Source: an uncultured Pseudomonadota bacterium (GTDB taxonomy: Bacteria; Pseudomonadota; Gammaproteobacteria; Burkholderiales; SG8-39). From it: a stretch of 64,000 bases of DNA. Position 1 is the first letter of the stretch. Every line of letters starts with the position of its first letter. Location of the stretch: NCBI GenBank assembly GCA_903921325.1, contig CAIXPL010000005.1:52689-116688 (forward strand). Reading direction: 5' to 3'. The notes under the pieces are model-generated. The model was not told the origin of the DNA. It was given only the letters and a program-made list of their open reading frames with translations, and ran no database searches. Positions 34,278 to 43,102 of the stretch are shown piece after piece. A program made the translations under genes and the position numbers.

Positions 34278-34750
34278 CCCGCCAGCTCGATGCAGAACTC
34301 ATTGGACGCCTGCGCATGCAGGTGGTCGGACGCCATCATCTCGGCGAGACGCCACGCGGGGGACGTCGTATTGACTTTCTGGGTGACGGTGGCAGCTTTG
34401 AGGGGCCGCGACTGCGCGCGCAGGTGAAGGGTGGCATCGATCACATGCTGCGTACCGGTGATGGCACCATGCGTCCGGACGTGAAGGTCGTGCTCGCCAC
34501 CGCCCAGGGCGAACTCATCTATCTCACCTATACCGGCACCATGGTTGGCCCTCGCGACGTCACCCAAGCTGCCTGGGAAGGTCGCCCTACCGATCCGACC
34601 GCCTATACCCTGCGCACCACGGCCGTCTTTGAAACGGCGGCCACGGATTACCTCTGGCTCAATACGGCGGTCTGTGTCGGCTACGGTGAACGCTACCTCA
34701 AGGATGATCGATCGCTTGGTATTCAGTTTGATTTCTATGCATTACTTTGA
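34274..34750 (+). CDS. DUF3237-family protein
   Basis: A 158-residue protein of the DUF3237 family, a small beta-barrel fold of unknown activity that often accompanies catabolic operons. The family core is visible: GGRRIDFLGDGGSFEGPRL, GGIDHMLRTGDGTMRPDVKVVL and IYLTYTGTMVGP, then the C-terminal FETAATDYLWLNTAVCVGYGE. Length is usual. It overlaps the dehydrogenase by 4 nt. It could bind or process a ligand related to the TRAP substrate, but function is not known. Confidence 0.87.
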   Translation: MTRQLDAELIGRLRMQVVGRHHLGETPRGGRRIDFLGDGGSFEGPRLRAQVKGGIDHMLRTGDGTMRPDVKVVLATAQGELIYLTYTGTMVGPRDVTQAAWEGRPTDPTAYTLRTTAVFETAATDYLWLNTAVCVGYGERYLKDDRSLGIQFDFYALL

Positions 34751-34831
34751 GCAGATGCTGGTGGTTTGCGCTACCGTGCAGGATCGCAAAGTCCAGAACT
34801 TCAGAAGACTAATAGACCGGAAGGAGACCCC

Positions 34832-35830
34832 ATGAATCGATTCCAACGCTTTGCCCTGCTGCTATGCGCCACTGCATTCACCACATTGACCACCAGCGTA
34901 TGCGCCGAGGAAATCACTCTGCGCGGTGTGTCGGCTTTTCCCAAAGGCATGGCGCTCACCGATGATTTTCAGCGCTACATCGATATGGTCAATCAAACCG
35001 GCAAGGGGGTCGTCCAGATCCGCCTGGTCGGTGGCCCTGAAGTGACACCGGCGGCCGAGCAAGGCGCGGCCCTGGGCAAGGGCGTGTTCGATGTACTGTT
35101 CGGACCGCCGACCTACTACGCCGGCATTTTCCCCGAGGCCGATGCATTTGCCGGCGAGCTGCTTGCCTCAGCCAAGATTCGCGCCGGTGGTGGAGAGCAG
35201 TTGTTTGACCAGGCTCTGGCCAAACGGGTCAACGGCAAGCTGCTTGCCTTTGCTGGTGGCGATGTCGCGATCGTGTTCTTCACGCGCGAAATGCCCAAGC
35301 TGCGGCCCGATGGGACGCCGGATCTGACCGGACTCAAAATGCGCAGCGCGCCCCTGTGGAACGATCTGTTCAAAGCGATGGGCGCCACCCCGATCACCAT
35401 TCCAGTCGGTGAAATCTACACCGGCCTCGAGCGCGGTCTGGTGCAAGGCATCACCTGGAATCTGATGGGGGTGATCGATGCCGGGTGGAACAAGCATCTG
35501 GGCTATATCGTGATGCCGGCAGCCTACAAGTCGAGCATTGTCATCACCATGAATCTGGATAAATGGAAGTCGATTCCGGAGGCAGCACGGGGCGTGCTCG
35601 CCAAGACCGCGGTGGATTATGAAAACGCACTTGAGGCCTACTATGTCGAGCGTCAGGCGCAGGAATTGAAAAAGCTCGATGCCTCCGGTGTGAAGACGTT
35701 CACTCTGGACGGTAAGGGCGCGGAGGCCTATCGCAAAATGGCCTTTGACACCATGTGGGCGCGGGTCACCTCCAATAGCAAAGTGGAAATGGACCTGGCG
35801 GCGGTAAAGAAGGTGTTCTACAACCGCTGA
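34832..35830 (+). CDS. TRAP transporter periplasmic binding protein (DctP type)
   Basis: A 332-residue DctP/TAXI-like solute receptor of a TRAP transporter, which uses the sodium gradient to take up organic acids. AAGGAG precedes the ATG at 34832; a start at 34766 is unlikely. The signal peptide ends at about TSVCA-EE (residue 24). The receptor pattern has LKMRSAPLWNDLFKAMGATPITIPVGEIYTGLERGLVQG, where the R at the start of the strand is the carboxylate-binding arginine (TGLKMRSAP). Membrane subunits follow at 35867 and 36395. The substrate is probably a carboxylate. Confidence 0.92.
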   Translation: MNRFQRFALLLCATAFTTLTTSVCAEEITLRGVSAFPKGMALTDDFQRYIDMVNQTGKGVVQIRLVGGPEVTPAAEQGAALGKGVFDVLFGPPTYYAGIFPEADAFAGELLASAKIRAGGGEQLFDQALAKRVNGKLLAFAGGDVAIVFFTREMPKLRPDGTPDLTGLKMRSAPLWNDLFKAMGATPITIPVGEIYTGLERGLVQGITWNLMGVIDAGWNKHLGYIVMPAAYKSSIVITMNLDKWKSIPEAARGVLAKTAVDYENALEAYYVERQAQELKKLDASGVKTFTLDGKGAEAYRKMAFDTMWARVTSNSKVEMDLAAVKKVFYNR

Positions 35831-35866
35831 GCCACTCAAGCATAGCGGCGGCGGTCGATTCAGGGG

Positions 35867-36385
35867 ATGCAAGGCATGGAGAGGTTCATCGCCGTCTATC
35901 GCGGTGTCGTCAAGGGCTTTGCCGCGATTGCATGCGTGATGCTGGCGATCATGTTTCTGTCAGTGATTGCCGATGTGACCATCCGCGCCAGCGGCGCTCA
36001 ACCCCCGGGCTGGGCGGTGCCGCTGTCTGAATACCTGCTCCTCTATATCACCCTGCTCGGCTCACCGTGGGTGTTGCAAGAGAAAGGCCATGTTTTGATC
36101 GACTCGTTCACCAGCGCCTTGTCGCCCGCGGCACAGCGCTGGCTCGCACGCGCCGTGTGCCTGTGCTGTGCCGCAGTCTGCGCGGCCATCATGCTGATCG
36201 CGGCGCAGTCGACCTGGGATGAGTTCATGGCTGGCAGCAGTGATGTGCGCGCGGTGCTGGTACCCAAGTACCTGATGTATCTCCCCTACCCGCCCAGTTT
36301 TTTATTGATGCTGATCGAGTTTCTGGTGCTCGCCTTTGGTCGCGAGACCCTGGTGGCCGGCGACCCGTCGCACGGGGCGGCCTAG
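35867..36385 (+). CDS. TRAP transporter small permease subunit (DctQ type)
   Basis: A 172-residue membrane protein with four predicted spans: FAAIACVMLAIMFLSVIADV, LLLYITLLGSPWVLQEKGH, a third near AVCLCCAAVCAAIMLIAAQ, and the last near PPSFLLMLIEFLVLAF. The phrase GSPWVLQEKGHVLID is a DctQ family hallmark. The start is either 35867 or 35876, and no strong ribosome site decides. It pairs with the DctM gene 9 nt downstream to form the membrane domain of the TRAP system. Confidence 0.9.
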   Translation: MQGMERFIAVYRGVVKGFAAIACVMLAIMFLSVIADVTIRASGAQPPGWAVPLSEYLLLYITLLGSPWVLQEKGHVLIDSFTSALSPAAQRWLARAVCLCCAAVCAAIMLIAAQSTWDEFMAGSSDVRAVLVPKYLMYLPYPPSFLLMLIEFLVLAFGRETLVAGDPSHGAA

Positions 36386-36394
36386 GAGAGCGCT

Positions 36395-37711
36395 ATGGAA
36401 TGGTATTGGATGTTCACCGCGTTGATCGGCGGCGTGCTCGGCTTCATGGCGCTGGGCATGCCGGTGGCGTTCTCGTTTCTGGTGGTCAACCTGATCGGCG
36501 CCTACTTTGTGATGGGCGGCTGGAACGGCGTGTTTCAGGCGGTGGCCAATTCAAGCTACTCGGTCACCACCTTTGCCTTCGTGCCGATCCCGATGTTTCT
36601 GGTGGTCGGCGAGCTGTTTTTCAAAACCGGCATCGCAACCCGCGTGTTCGACTCAGTCGATCAATTGCTCGGTCGCATCCCGGGGCGGTTGTGCTATGTC
36701 ACCCTGGGTGTGGGCACGATCTTCGCCGCGCTGACTGGCTCGGCCATGGCCAACACCGCCATGATGGGTTCGATGATGGTGCCCGAGATGACCCAGCGCG
36801 GCTATAAGCCGCATGTGGTGATGGGTACGATCATGGGGGCAGGCGGTCTGGCCATCCTGATACCCCCTTCGGGTCTGGCGATCCTGCTGGGCGCGCTTGC
36901 CCGCATCGACATCGCCGCACTGATGGTCGGCGGCCTGATACCTGCAGCGATTCTCGCAGCGTTCTATTTCTTCCATGTCTATCTGCAAATTCGCCGTGAT
37001 CCTGATGCTGCACCGCCCTACAGCGTGCCGACCTCGCCACTGTCCACCCGACTGGTGAAGCTGGTAGTCAATGTGGTCCCGACCAGCATTGTCATCATCA
37101 TCAAGGTGGGCGTCATCGTACTTGCCCTTGCCACACCGACCGAAGCATCCGCGTTCGGCGTTCTGGGGGTGCTGATTCTGGCTGCCTGTTACCGGGTGCT
37201 GACCTGGCGCGCGGTGATCGAATCGCTGCAAAGCGCGCTGCGCGGTACCGCGATGATCCTGTTGATCATTCTCGGTTCGGGTACCTTCACCCAGTTGCTT
37301 GCCTTCTCCGGGGCGAGCGAGGGGCTCGTGCAATGGGCCACAGGCTTTGATCTCACCCCGGTGATGATGGTCGTGGCGATGTTTCTGGTGATCTCCTTCC
37401 TCGGTCTGTTCATGGATGAGGTCTCGATGATGATGCTCACCCTGCCCGTGTTCATGCCGATCGCAATCGCCATGCACATGGATCTCATCTGGCTGGGCGT
37501 CGTGTTGTTGATGTCCCTTGAGATCGGCCTGCTATCACCGCCGTTCGGGTTGATATTATTTGTCATGAAAGGCGTGGCTCCACCGGGCACCACCATGAGC
37601 GATGTGAATCGGGCCGCGGTGCCCTACATGGCCTGGCAGGTGGTACTGGTGGTTATGATTCTCCTGTATCCGCCGGTGGCCACCTGGCTACCCTCATTAA
37701 TGGCCAAGTAG
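36395..37711 (+). CDS. TRAP transporter large permease subunit (DctM type)
   Basis: A 438-residue DctM-type permease with about 12 hydrophobic segments. Characteristic stretches are MGMPVAFSFL-like (LGMPVAFSFLVVNLIGAYFVM), GTIFAALTGSAMANTAMMGSMMVPEM, GLAILIPPSGLAILLGALA, and FLGLFMDEVSMMMLTLPVFMPI. The fit is full-length and uninterrupted. It starts 9 nt after DctQ. With DctP and DctQ it completes a TRAP transporter, so the operon has both a TRAP and a Bug-type binding protein (39395), likely for related ligands. Confidence 0.93.
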   Translation: MEWYWMFTALIGGVLGFMALGMPVAFSFLVVNLIGAYFVMGGWNGVFQAVANSSYSVTTFAFVPIPMFLVVGELFFKTGIATRVFDSVDQLLGRIPGRLCYVTLGVGTIFAALTGSAMANTAMMGSMMVPEMTQRGYKPHVVMGTIMGAGGLAILIPPSGLAILLGALARIDIAALMVGGLIPAAILAAFYFFHVYLQIRRDPDAAPPYSVPTSPLSTRLVKLVVNVVPTSIVIIIKVGVIVLALATPTEASAFGVLGVLILAACYRVLTWRAVIESLQSALRGTAMILLIILGSGTFTQLLAFSGASEGLVQWATGFDLTPVMMVVAMFLVISFLGLFMDEVSMMMLTLPVFMPIAIAMHMDLIWLGVVLLMSLEIGLLSPPFGLILFVMKGVAPPGTTMSDVNRAAVPYMAWQVVLVVMILLYPPVATWLPSLMAK

Positions 37712-37720
37712 AGGTGTCCC

Positions 37721-38524
37721 GTGTCCGAGCAAATTAAACCCGTAGTGATCATTACCGGCGCGGCCGGTGGCCTTGGTTCGGCCATGTGTCAGGGCATGGT
37801 GGCCGCTGGCGCCACTGTCCTCGCTGTGGATCTCCCCGGTCGCTTCACCGACACCCTGCCCTCGAGCTGTCAATTGATCGAAGCGGACATCACCACCGAG
37901 GCCGGTTGCGAGCAGGTAGCGATTAAAGCGCGGCAGGCGGGTAGCGACCTGGTGCTGGTTAACAATGCCGGTGTGGGCATGCAGTTCATCAATCCGAATT
38001 TCGCGTCCAAACCGACCCGCTTCTGGGAACTCACGGTGAAACAGTATCGGGATGCGTTCGATATCAACACTCACGCGCAATTTCAGCTCGCACGCTTGCT
38101 GGCACCGGTCATGCTGAAGCGCGGCTGGGGCCGCATCATCAATGTGGCGACCAGCTACGCCACCATGCAGCTACCCGGCTTTGTGCCTTACGGACCGACC
38201 AAGGCCGCGGTGGAAGCCGCGACCGTGATCTGGGCCAAGGACCTGGCCGGCAGCGGAGTCACCGCAAACGTATTGCTGCCGGGGGGCGCGGCCGACACGC
38301 GGATGATCACTGATACGGCGTTCTTCCCGGATCGCTCCAAGCTCGTGCCGCCGCAGGCCATGGTCGGCCCCTTATGCTTTCTGAGCTCGCGCGCGGCCGA
38401 CGCGATCAATGGCCAGCGTTTTGTAGCGCAGTTCTGGGACCCGACACTACCTGAGGCAGACAACCTGAAACGATCGAGCGCGCGGGCAGGCTGGGGCGAT
38501 CAACCGCACGCGGTTGGCGGATAA
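37721..38524 (+). CDS. SDR-family oxidoreductase
   Basis: A 267-residue classical short-chain dehydrogenase with a GTG start 9 nt after DctM. The cofactor motif TGAAGGLG is at residues 12-19, NNAG follows in VLVNNAGVGM, and the catalytic YxxxK is in GFVPYGPTKAAVEAA with a preceding Ser in NVATSYA. It should oxidise or reduce an alcohol/ketone of the imported compound. The presence of both this and the zinc dehydrogenase suggests two redox steps in the route. Confidence 0.92.
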   Translation: MSEQIKPVVIITGAAGGLGSAMCQGMVAAGATVLAVDLPGRFTDTLPSSCQLIEADITTEAGCEQVAIKARQAGSDLVLVNNAGVGMQFINPNFASKPTRFWELTVKQYRDAFDINTHAQFQLARLLAPVMLKRGWGRIINVATSYATMQLPGFVPYGPTKAAVEAATVIWAKDLAGSGVTANVLLPGGAADTRMITDTAFFPDRSKLVPPQAMVGPLCFLSSRAADAINGQRFVAQFWDPTLPEADNLKRSSARAGWGDQPHAVGG

Positions 38525-38559
38525 TCGGGCTTCGATCATCTGCCTACCGAGCGTGTGCC

Positions 38560-39369
38560 ATGAGTGTGACCGTTGAAGACATTGCCTACCGTACGATCGC
38601 TGGCGAACCGCTGCTCGGACGACTGTACCGTCCTGACACCCCGGTCAAGGCGCTCGTTGTGGAAGTCCACGGCGGTGCCTGGGTACAGAACGATCGCCTG
38701 ACCAATGTGCTGATCCACGAGCATCTGGCAAATCAGGGGATCGCTGTATTCGCCATTGACTTTCGCATGGCCCCGAAGCATCGCTATCCGGCGGCACTTC
38801 AAGATATCAATTACAGCATCCGCTGGGTCAAGGCCAATTTGGCACGGCTCGGCGTGGCACCTGCAAAGATCGGCGGCCTGGGTACATCCAGTGGTGGTCA
38901 CCTGATCACCCTGACCGCGCTGCGGCCCGACGATGCGCGTTACCTTGAGGCCGATTCAACCCTGACCGGCCACAACGCGAAACTGGATTTCGTGATCGCC
39001 TGCTGGCCGATCCTCGACCCACTGGCCCGCTATCGCATGGCCACTGCGCGTGGGCTGCAAAACCTGGTGAACAATCACCACGCGTTCTGGCCCGATGAGA
39101 GCGCCATGGCCGAGGGCAATCCCCATCTCAACCTGGAAGAAGGCCTGGCACGCGCCATGCCCCCGGCACTCCTTCTGCAAGGCACCGAGGATGAGAACGT
39201 CGAGCACGAACGTACCAAGGCATTCGCCGATCTGTACCGCAGTCGCGGCGGCAGCGTCGAGTACCACGCCTACGTCGGCCAGCCGCATGCCTTTGTTGCG
39301 CGCAATGCCGGAACTGACGCTGCCAATGACGCGCTCGCAAAGATCAGCGGGTTCGTGCAGCGGCAGTAG
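38560..39369 (+). CDS. Alpha/beta hydrolase, HSL/carboxylesterase-like
   Basis: A 269-residue alpha/beta hydrolase. VEVHGGAWVQNDR gives the HGG(A/G) oxyanion motif, GLGTSSGGHLITL the nucleophile elbow (GTSSG), and GQPHAFV the catalytic His. The acidic residue is probably in QGTEDENVEHE. The fold is that of hormone-sensitive-lipase-like esterases and kynurenine formamidase-like enzymes. It follows the SDR by 35 nt. It may cleave an ester, lactone or amide of the catabolised compound. Confidence 0.87.
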   Translation: MSVTVEDIAYRTIAGEPLLGRLYRPDTPVKALVVEVHGGAWVQNDRLTNVLIHEHLANQGIAVFAIDFRMAPKHRYPAALQDINYSIRWVKANLARLGVAPAKIGGLGTSSGGHLITLTALRPDDARYLEADSTLTGHNAKLDFVIACWPILDPLARYRMATARGLQNLVNNHHAFWPDESAMAEGNPHLNLEEGLARAMPPALLLQGTEDENVEHERTKAFADLYRSRGGSVEYHAYVGQPHAFVARNAGTDAANDALAKISGFVQRQ

Positions 39370-39394
39370 GACTTAACACAATCAGGGAGGGGAC

Positions 39395-40402
39395 ATGGCC
39401 CGCGTATCGAATCGCACATTCTGGTGGCACTACCTATGTGCCTGCTTGGTTCTCTTCTGTGCCCTCGGTGTACCGCGCGCCGTGCAAGCGCAAACCTGGC
39501 CCAGTAAACCGATCACCCTGGTGTTGATATTGGCCCCTGGCACCGGCATGGATGTGATCGTGCGCAGCTACGCCGAACGTCTGTCGCAAGCACTCGGCCG
39601 CCCTGTCGTTGTCGAAAACAAACCGGGCGGTTCCGGCCTGGTAGCGGTCAATGCCGTGCTCGGCGCGCCGGCCGATGGGCACACCTTTCTGGTTGCCACC
39701 AGCGGCGTATTTGCGATTAACCAGACCGTGTTTCGTAAGCTCACCTATGACCCGCTCGCTGATTTTGTGCCGGTGTCGCTCTACCTCAAGTCACCGTTCA
39801 TTCTGGTGGTACGCCCCACCCTGCCGGTGCAGTCGGTCAGCGAATTGGTCGCCTACGCCAAGGCCCACGACGGCCAGCTGAGCTATAGTTCACCGGGCGC
39901 GGCCACCGCACCGCAGCTGGCTGTCGAGATGATGAAAAGCCACTACAACCTCGATATCACCCATGTGCCCTACAAGAGCACGCCGCAATCGGTGACCGAC
40001 ATTGTCGCGGGCACGGTCGATCTGGCCTTCGCCGAAGCCGGCGCGTCGTTTGAGCTGATCAAATCGGGCAAGCTGCGTCCGCTGGCCGTGTCCTCGCTCA
40101 CCCGGCTCACCTCGTTTAACTCCATTGCACCGTTTGCCGAAGTGTCCGACGCGAGCGATTTTGAGGCGGTGTCCTGGCATGTGATGGCGGCGCGCGCCGA
40201 CACGCCACGCCCGATCTTGCAACGCATGAGCGACGAGATGCGTCGCGCGGTCAACTCGCCCGAGTTGCGTGAACGGATGGTCAGTTTCGGGTTGATTCCC
40301 CTCGATCCGCCCTCGATCGAGGACACCCAGAGCTATATCCGCGCCGAGGCGGGCAAATGGGGCACGCTGGTCAAGCGGATTGGTGCGGCGGGAACGCAAT
40401 AG
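39395..40402 (+). CDS. Bug/TctC-family substrate-binding protein
   Basis: A 335-residue Bug protein, last of the plus-strand operon. AGGGAGGGG lies just upstream of the ATG. Its signal peptide (CLVLFCALGVPRAVQA, cut near residue 32) is followed by WPSKPITLVLILAPGTGMDV; the usual PFxPGG loop is altered to ILAPGTG. ENKPGGSG, ADGHT and VPYKST are the remaining family marks. Being in one operon with a complete TRAP transporter is uncommon. It is convergent with another Bug gene, only 11 nt apart. Confidence 0.9.
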   Translation: MARVSNRTFWWHYLCACLVLFCALGVPRAVQAQTWPSKPITLVLILAPGTGMDVIVRSYAERLSQALGRPVVVENKPGGSGLVAVNAVLGAPADGHTFLVATSGVFAINQTVFRKLTYDPLADFVPVSLYLKSPFILVVRPTLPVQSVSELVAYAKAHDGQLSYSSPGAATAPQLAVEMMKSHYNLDITHVPYKSTPQSVTDIVAGTVDLAFAEAGASFELIKSGKLRPLAVSSLTRLTSFNSIAPFAEVSDASDFEAVSWHVMAARADTPRPILQRMSDEMRRAVNSPELRERMVSFGLIPLDPPSIEDTQSYIRAEAGKWGTLVKRIGAAGTQ

Positions 40403-40413
40403 GAGCCACGCCG

Positions 40414-41436
40414 CTATTCAAGTTGAATATGCGCCGCCTGGATCACTTTGCGCCATTTGTCAGTGTCGCGTTGCGTCCAGGCCAATACTTCCTGGGCGGT
40501 GCCGGCGTGCAACTCGGTGCCGGCGGCTTCGATCTTTGCTACCAGGGCAGGCTGACGCAGAACCCGATCGAGTGCCTGCTGGATTCGATCGACCAGCCCA
40601 GCGGGTGTGGCGAGCGGCGCGTACATCGCATACCAGCTGGTGTATTCATATCCGGGAATGGTGTCTGACATGAGCGGCAGGTTGCGAAGCGATGCCGATT
40701 GACTGGGGCCGGTAGCTGCAAGCATCCGCACATGGCCTTTTTCTGCCAAGGGCTGCAGCGACGGCGGGGTGCTGAATAGCGCCGTGATCTCGCCCGATAT
40801 CAGATCGATCGTGGCGCCCGATGTTCCCTTGTAGGGCACGTGCAGCACGTCCGTGCCAGTGAGCGAGCGAAACATTTCAACACCGAGATGCGCGGTGCCA
40901 CCGGTTCCGGCTGATCCGAAGCTCACCCGCCCGGGACGCGCACGTGCGTAATCGACCAATTCCTGTACCGATTGAATGGGCCATTTCGCCGAGACCACCA
41001 GCACGTGGGGAGCGATCGACACGGTGGACACCGGGCGCAGGCGCGCTACCAACTCAGCACCGCCCTGACGACTGAGCATCGGCTGCAATACGATGTTGCC
41101 AATAGCGGCAAGCAGCAGGGTTTGGCCATCAGGATCGGCGCGTGCCACCACCCCAAGAGCGGGCACGCCCATGCCGCCGCCCAGGTTCTCCACACTCACC
41201 GATTGACGGACGTCCAGTGCAAGGGCGTGCGCAATCTCGCGTCCGACCACATCGGCCGGCCCGCCGGCAGCATAGGGAATGATGAGACGGATGGGCTTGA
41301 CCGGCCAGGAGGCCGCGTCCTGCGCTCGCGCGTAGCCGGCGAGCAGCAGCAGCGACAGCAGCACGCATGGCAGAGCCAGTCGTCCTGTTGCAACCGGGAA
41401 ACGCGGCGCCCGATCCCAATAATGGTAGCCAGTCAT
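40414..41436 (-). CDS. Bug/TctC-family substrate-binding protein
   Basis: A 340-residue Bug protein. The signal segment LALPCVLLSLLLLAGYARAQ is preceded by about 20 residues, which may be part of the signal or an early start. The mature portion has WPVKPIRLIIPYAAGGPADVV, then VPYKGTSG. The ATG overlaps the stop of the BrnA-like antitoxin gene by 4 nt (ATGA), an unexpected coupling. Unlike most neighbours, no enzyme gene follows it, and it meets the operon at 40402 head-to-tail. The ligand is unknown. Confidence 0.9.
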   Translation of the reverse strand: MTGYHYWDRAPRFPVATGRLALPCVLLSLLLLAGYARAQDAASWPVKPIRLIIPYAAGGPADVVGREIAHALALDVRQSVSVENLGGGMGVPALGVVARADPDGQTLLLAAIGNIVLQPMLSRQGGAELVARLRPVSTVSIAPHVLVVSAKWPIQSVQELVDYARARPGRVSFGSAGTGGTAHLGVEMFRSLTGTDVLHVPYKGTSGATIDLISGEITALFSTPPSLQPLAEKGHVRMLAATGPSQSASLRNLPLMSDTIPGYEYTSWYAMYAPLATPAGLVDRIQQALDRVLRQPALVAKIEAAGTELHAGTAQEVLAWTQRDTDKWRKVIQAAHIQLE

Positions 41437-41744
41437 GATGTCGCCGTCCGTTGACTCTGTTTAATTTTAATCGCCGGCGCGCTCGCCAATCGCTCTGCCA
41501 TTCTTGTCTGCCATCCTGGTCCGGTTGCCTTCCAGCGCGCAAGCACATCCTCAGGAAGTCGCAGCGATATCAGTCGCCGCGGATTTGAGGATCGCGGCCG
41601 ACCGGCTTTCTTGATGACCGCTCGGGACCGCATTTCTGCCGTCAACTCGGGAAGCACTTTGCATTCAGTCGGTCCGATGACAGGCGCCTCGGTGCGCCTC
41701 AAGTCAGCGCCCACAACACGCCGCGAGGCGGGTTTGCTCACCAT
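41433..41744 (-). CDS. BrnA-like (DUF4415) antitoxin, orphan
   Basis: A 103-residue protein. The C-terminal half is RGRP...-type (AGRPRSSNPRRLISLRLPEDVLARWKATGPGWQTRMAERL), the ribbon-helix-helix end of BrnA/DUF4415 antitoxins. Before it, VLPELTAEMRSRAVIKK fits the toxin-binding region. The start at 41744 follows an AAAGG sequence; the longer frame to 41807 is less likely. No BrnT toxin gene is seen upstream. It overlaps the Bug gene by 4 nt, so it may now act only as a DNA-binding regulator of that gene. Confidence 0.75.
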   Translation of the reverse strand: MVSKPASRRVVGADLRRTEAPVIGPTECKVLPELTAEMRSRAVIKKAGRPRSSNPRRLISLRLPEDVLARWKATGPGWQTRMAERLASAPAIKIKQSQRTATS

Positions 41745-41778
41745 CGTTAGCCTTTCGCTTCCTGAATACGTACTGGTT

Positions 41779-41807
41779 ATTGTATCTACAGAAATACTTG
41801 GCAACAA
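41779..41807 (-). promoter_or_regulatory. Candidate promoter of the BrnA-like/Bug pair
   Basis: On the minus strand, TTGTTG (41807-41802), a 17-bp spacer and TACAAT (41784-41779) lie ahead of the ATG at 41744. This would drive the antitoxin-like gene and the coupled Bug gene. BrnA proteins repress their own promoters, so autoregulation is likely here. Confidence 0.45.
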
Positions 41808-42000
41808 GCGGTCTGAGGACAGCTCTCAGAACGATGACCAGGGTGGCGGCATACAACCGGACCGCAATGGCTACACTACGATGCCGTCAAACACGGGCCG
41901 CAACAACGGACTGTGTAACACGCTGGCCGGGGTGACCGTCTCACGCTGCCACGGAATGCGTCCCAGGAACCAGGCATTCCAGAATCGCAAAATAGTGAGT

Positions 42001-42153
42001 GCGTATCAACTCAGTCCAGCCCAATGCCTGCATCACCTCCTCGCCCTTGAGCGAATCGGCTTGATCACCTTGCTGCCTGGCAACCGCATCCGATTGCGCG
42101 TGGCTCGCGACTTCAAGTGGGCTCCGGGCGGCCCCGTGCGCTGCGTCAAGTGA
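42001..42153 (+). pseudogene. Remnant of an XRE-type transcriptional regulator
   Basis: An open stretch of about 50 codons reads [19 protein letters not shown], then GLITLLPGNRIRLRVARDFKWAPGGPV. This resembles the region after the HTH in a family of XRE-type regulators that carry LxLLPxNRxRLxVAxxFxWxPGGP. It ends at a stop soon after, where intact members continue, and no HTH is seen upstream in the frame. I interpret it as a truncated, non-functional copy. An inverted repeat GGAATGC (41953-41959) and GCATTCC (41974-41980) lies just upstream. Confidence 0.45.
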
Positions 42154-42280
42154 TGGCTGGCTCAGCGTCTTCCAAGCTCATCGCTCGTCGCCGGATGTCA
42201 CCCCTGCGGCGTCGCTTTTGAATATCATCACGGGCACAGGTCGATTGGCCTGGCGCATTCACTTATCAGGGGACAAATTC

Positions 42281-43102
42281 ATGTCGCGCAATTTCTCGAA
42301 GCTGGCACTGGCAGCCCTCGCTCAGGTGCTTCTGAGTACAGCAGCAAGCGCCCAGAGCGCACCCGAAGTCACCCTCACCCGCCTCGACTGCGGCACACAG
42401 GTGCTTAACGATGTCGGCGAGCGTTTCAGCGACACCTATGCCTACAACGGCCTCAAGGTGATGTTCACCTTCAGTTGCTACCTGATCAAGCACGGTGATG
42501 ACTACCTGCTCTGGGATACCGGCCACTCGATGAGCGCCGGTGCCGTCGCGCCCAAGGTGAGCGTCGTCGACCAGCTCGCGCAGCTCAAGCTAAAGCCTGA
42601 ACAGATCAAGTATGTCGGCATCAGCCACTACCATGCCGACCATACTGGGCAGGTTGCCTCCTTTCCGGGCTCGACGCTGCTGATCGGCAAGGGCGACTGG
42701 GATGGCATCACTGCGCCAAAACCCAATGTGGGCGCCAATGTCGCTCCGTTCGCTCACTGGGCGAGCGGTGCGGGCAAAGTCGAAGCGCTCACCGGTGACA
42801 AGGATGTGTTCGCTGATGGCTCCGCGGTCGTCCTCAACACCCCGGGGCATACGCCGGGGCATCACAGTCTGCTGGTGCGTCTGAAGGAAACCGGTGCGGT
42901 GTTGCTGAGCGGCGATGCCGTCCACTTTCGTGAAAACTACGAGTCAAACGGCGTGCCGTCGTTCAACTACCACCGCGGCGACACGCTTGCATCACTGGAT
43001 CGGTTGAAGCGCATCGAGGCGAACCTGAAAGCCACGCTGATCATTCAACATGACGTGCGCGATGTGAACAAGCTGCCGGCTTTTCCGATGGCGGCGAAGT
43101 AA
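42281..43102 (+). CDS. Secreted MBL-fold hydrolase (N-acyl homoserine lactonase-like)
   Basis: A 273-residue protein. Start 42281 is chosen because the signal peptide (KLALAALAQVLLSTAASA) then begins near the N-terminus; an earlier start at 42218 adds a non-exported leader. The metal motif HYHADH is in GISHYHADHTGQ, with further ligands in NTPGHTPGHHSLL and LLSGDAVHF. This order matches AiiA-type lactonases and related quorum-quenching hydrolases, but many members have other substrates. A periplasmic place is expected. It stands alone between two remnant regions. Confidence 0.85.
   Translation: MSRNFSKLALAALAQVLLSTAASAQSAPEVTLTRLDCGTQVLNDVGERFSDTYAYNGLKVMFTFSCYLIKHGDDYLLWDTGHSMSAGAVAPKVSVVDQLAQLKLKPEQIKYVGISHYHADHTGQVASFPGSTLLIGKGDWDGITAPKPNVGANVAPFAHWASGAGKVEALTGDKDVFADGSAVVLNTPGHTPGHHSLLVRLKETGAVLLSGDAVHFRENYESNGVPSFNYHRGDTLASLDRLKRIEANLKATLIIQHDVRDVNKLPAFPMAAK

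Noticed and set aside
36653..37477. 274-codon minus-strand frame opposite DctM
   Set aside because: His/Gln-rich translation typical of antisense to a membrane-protein gene; the plus-strand DctM is full length.
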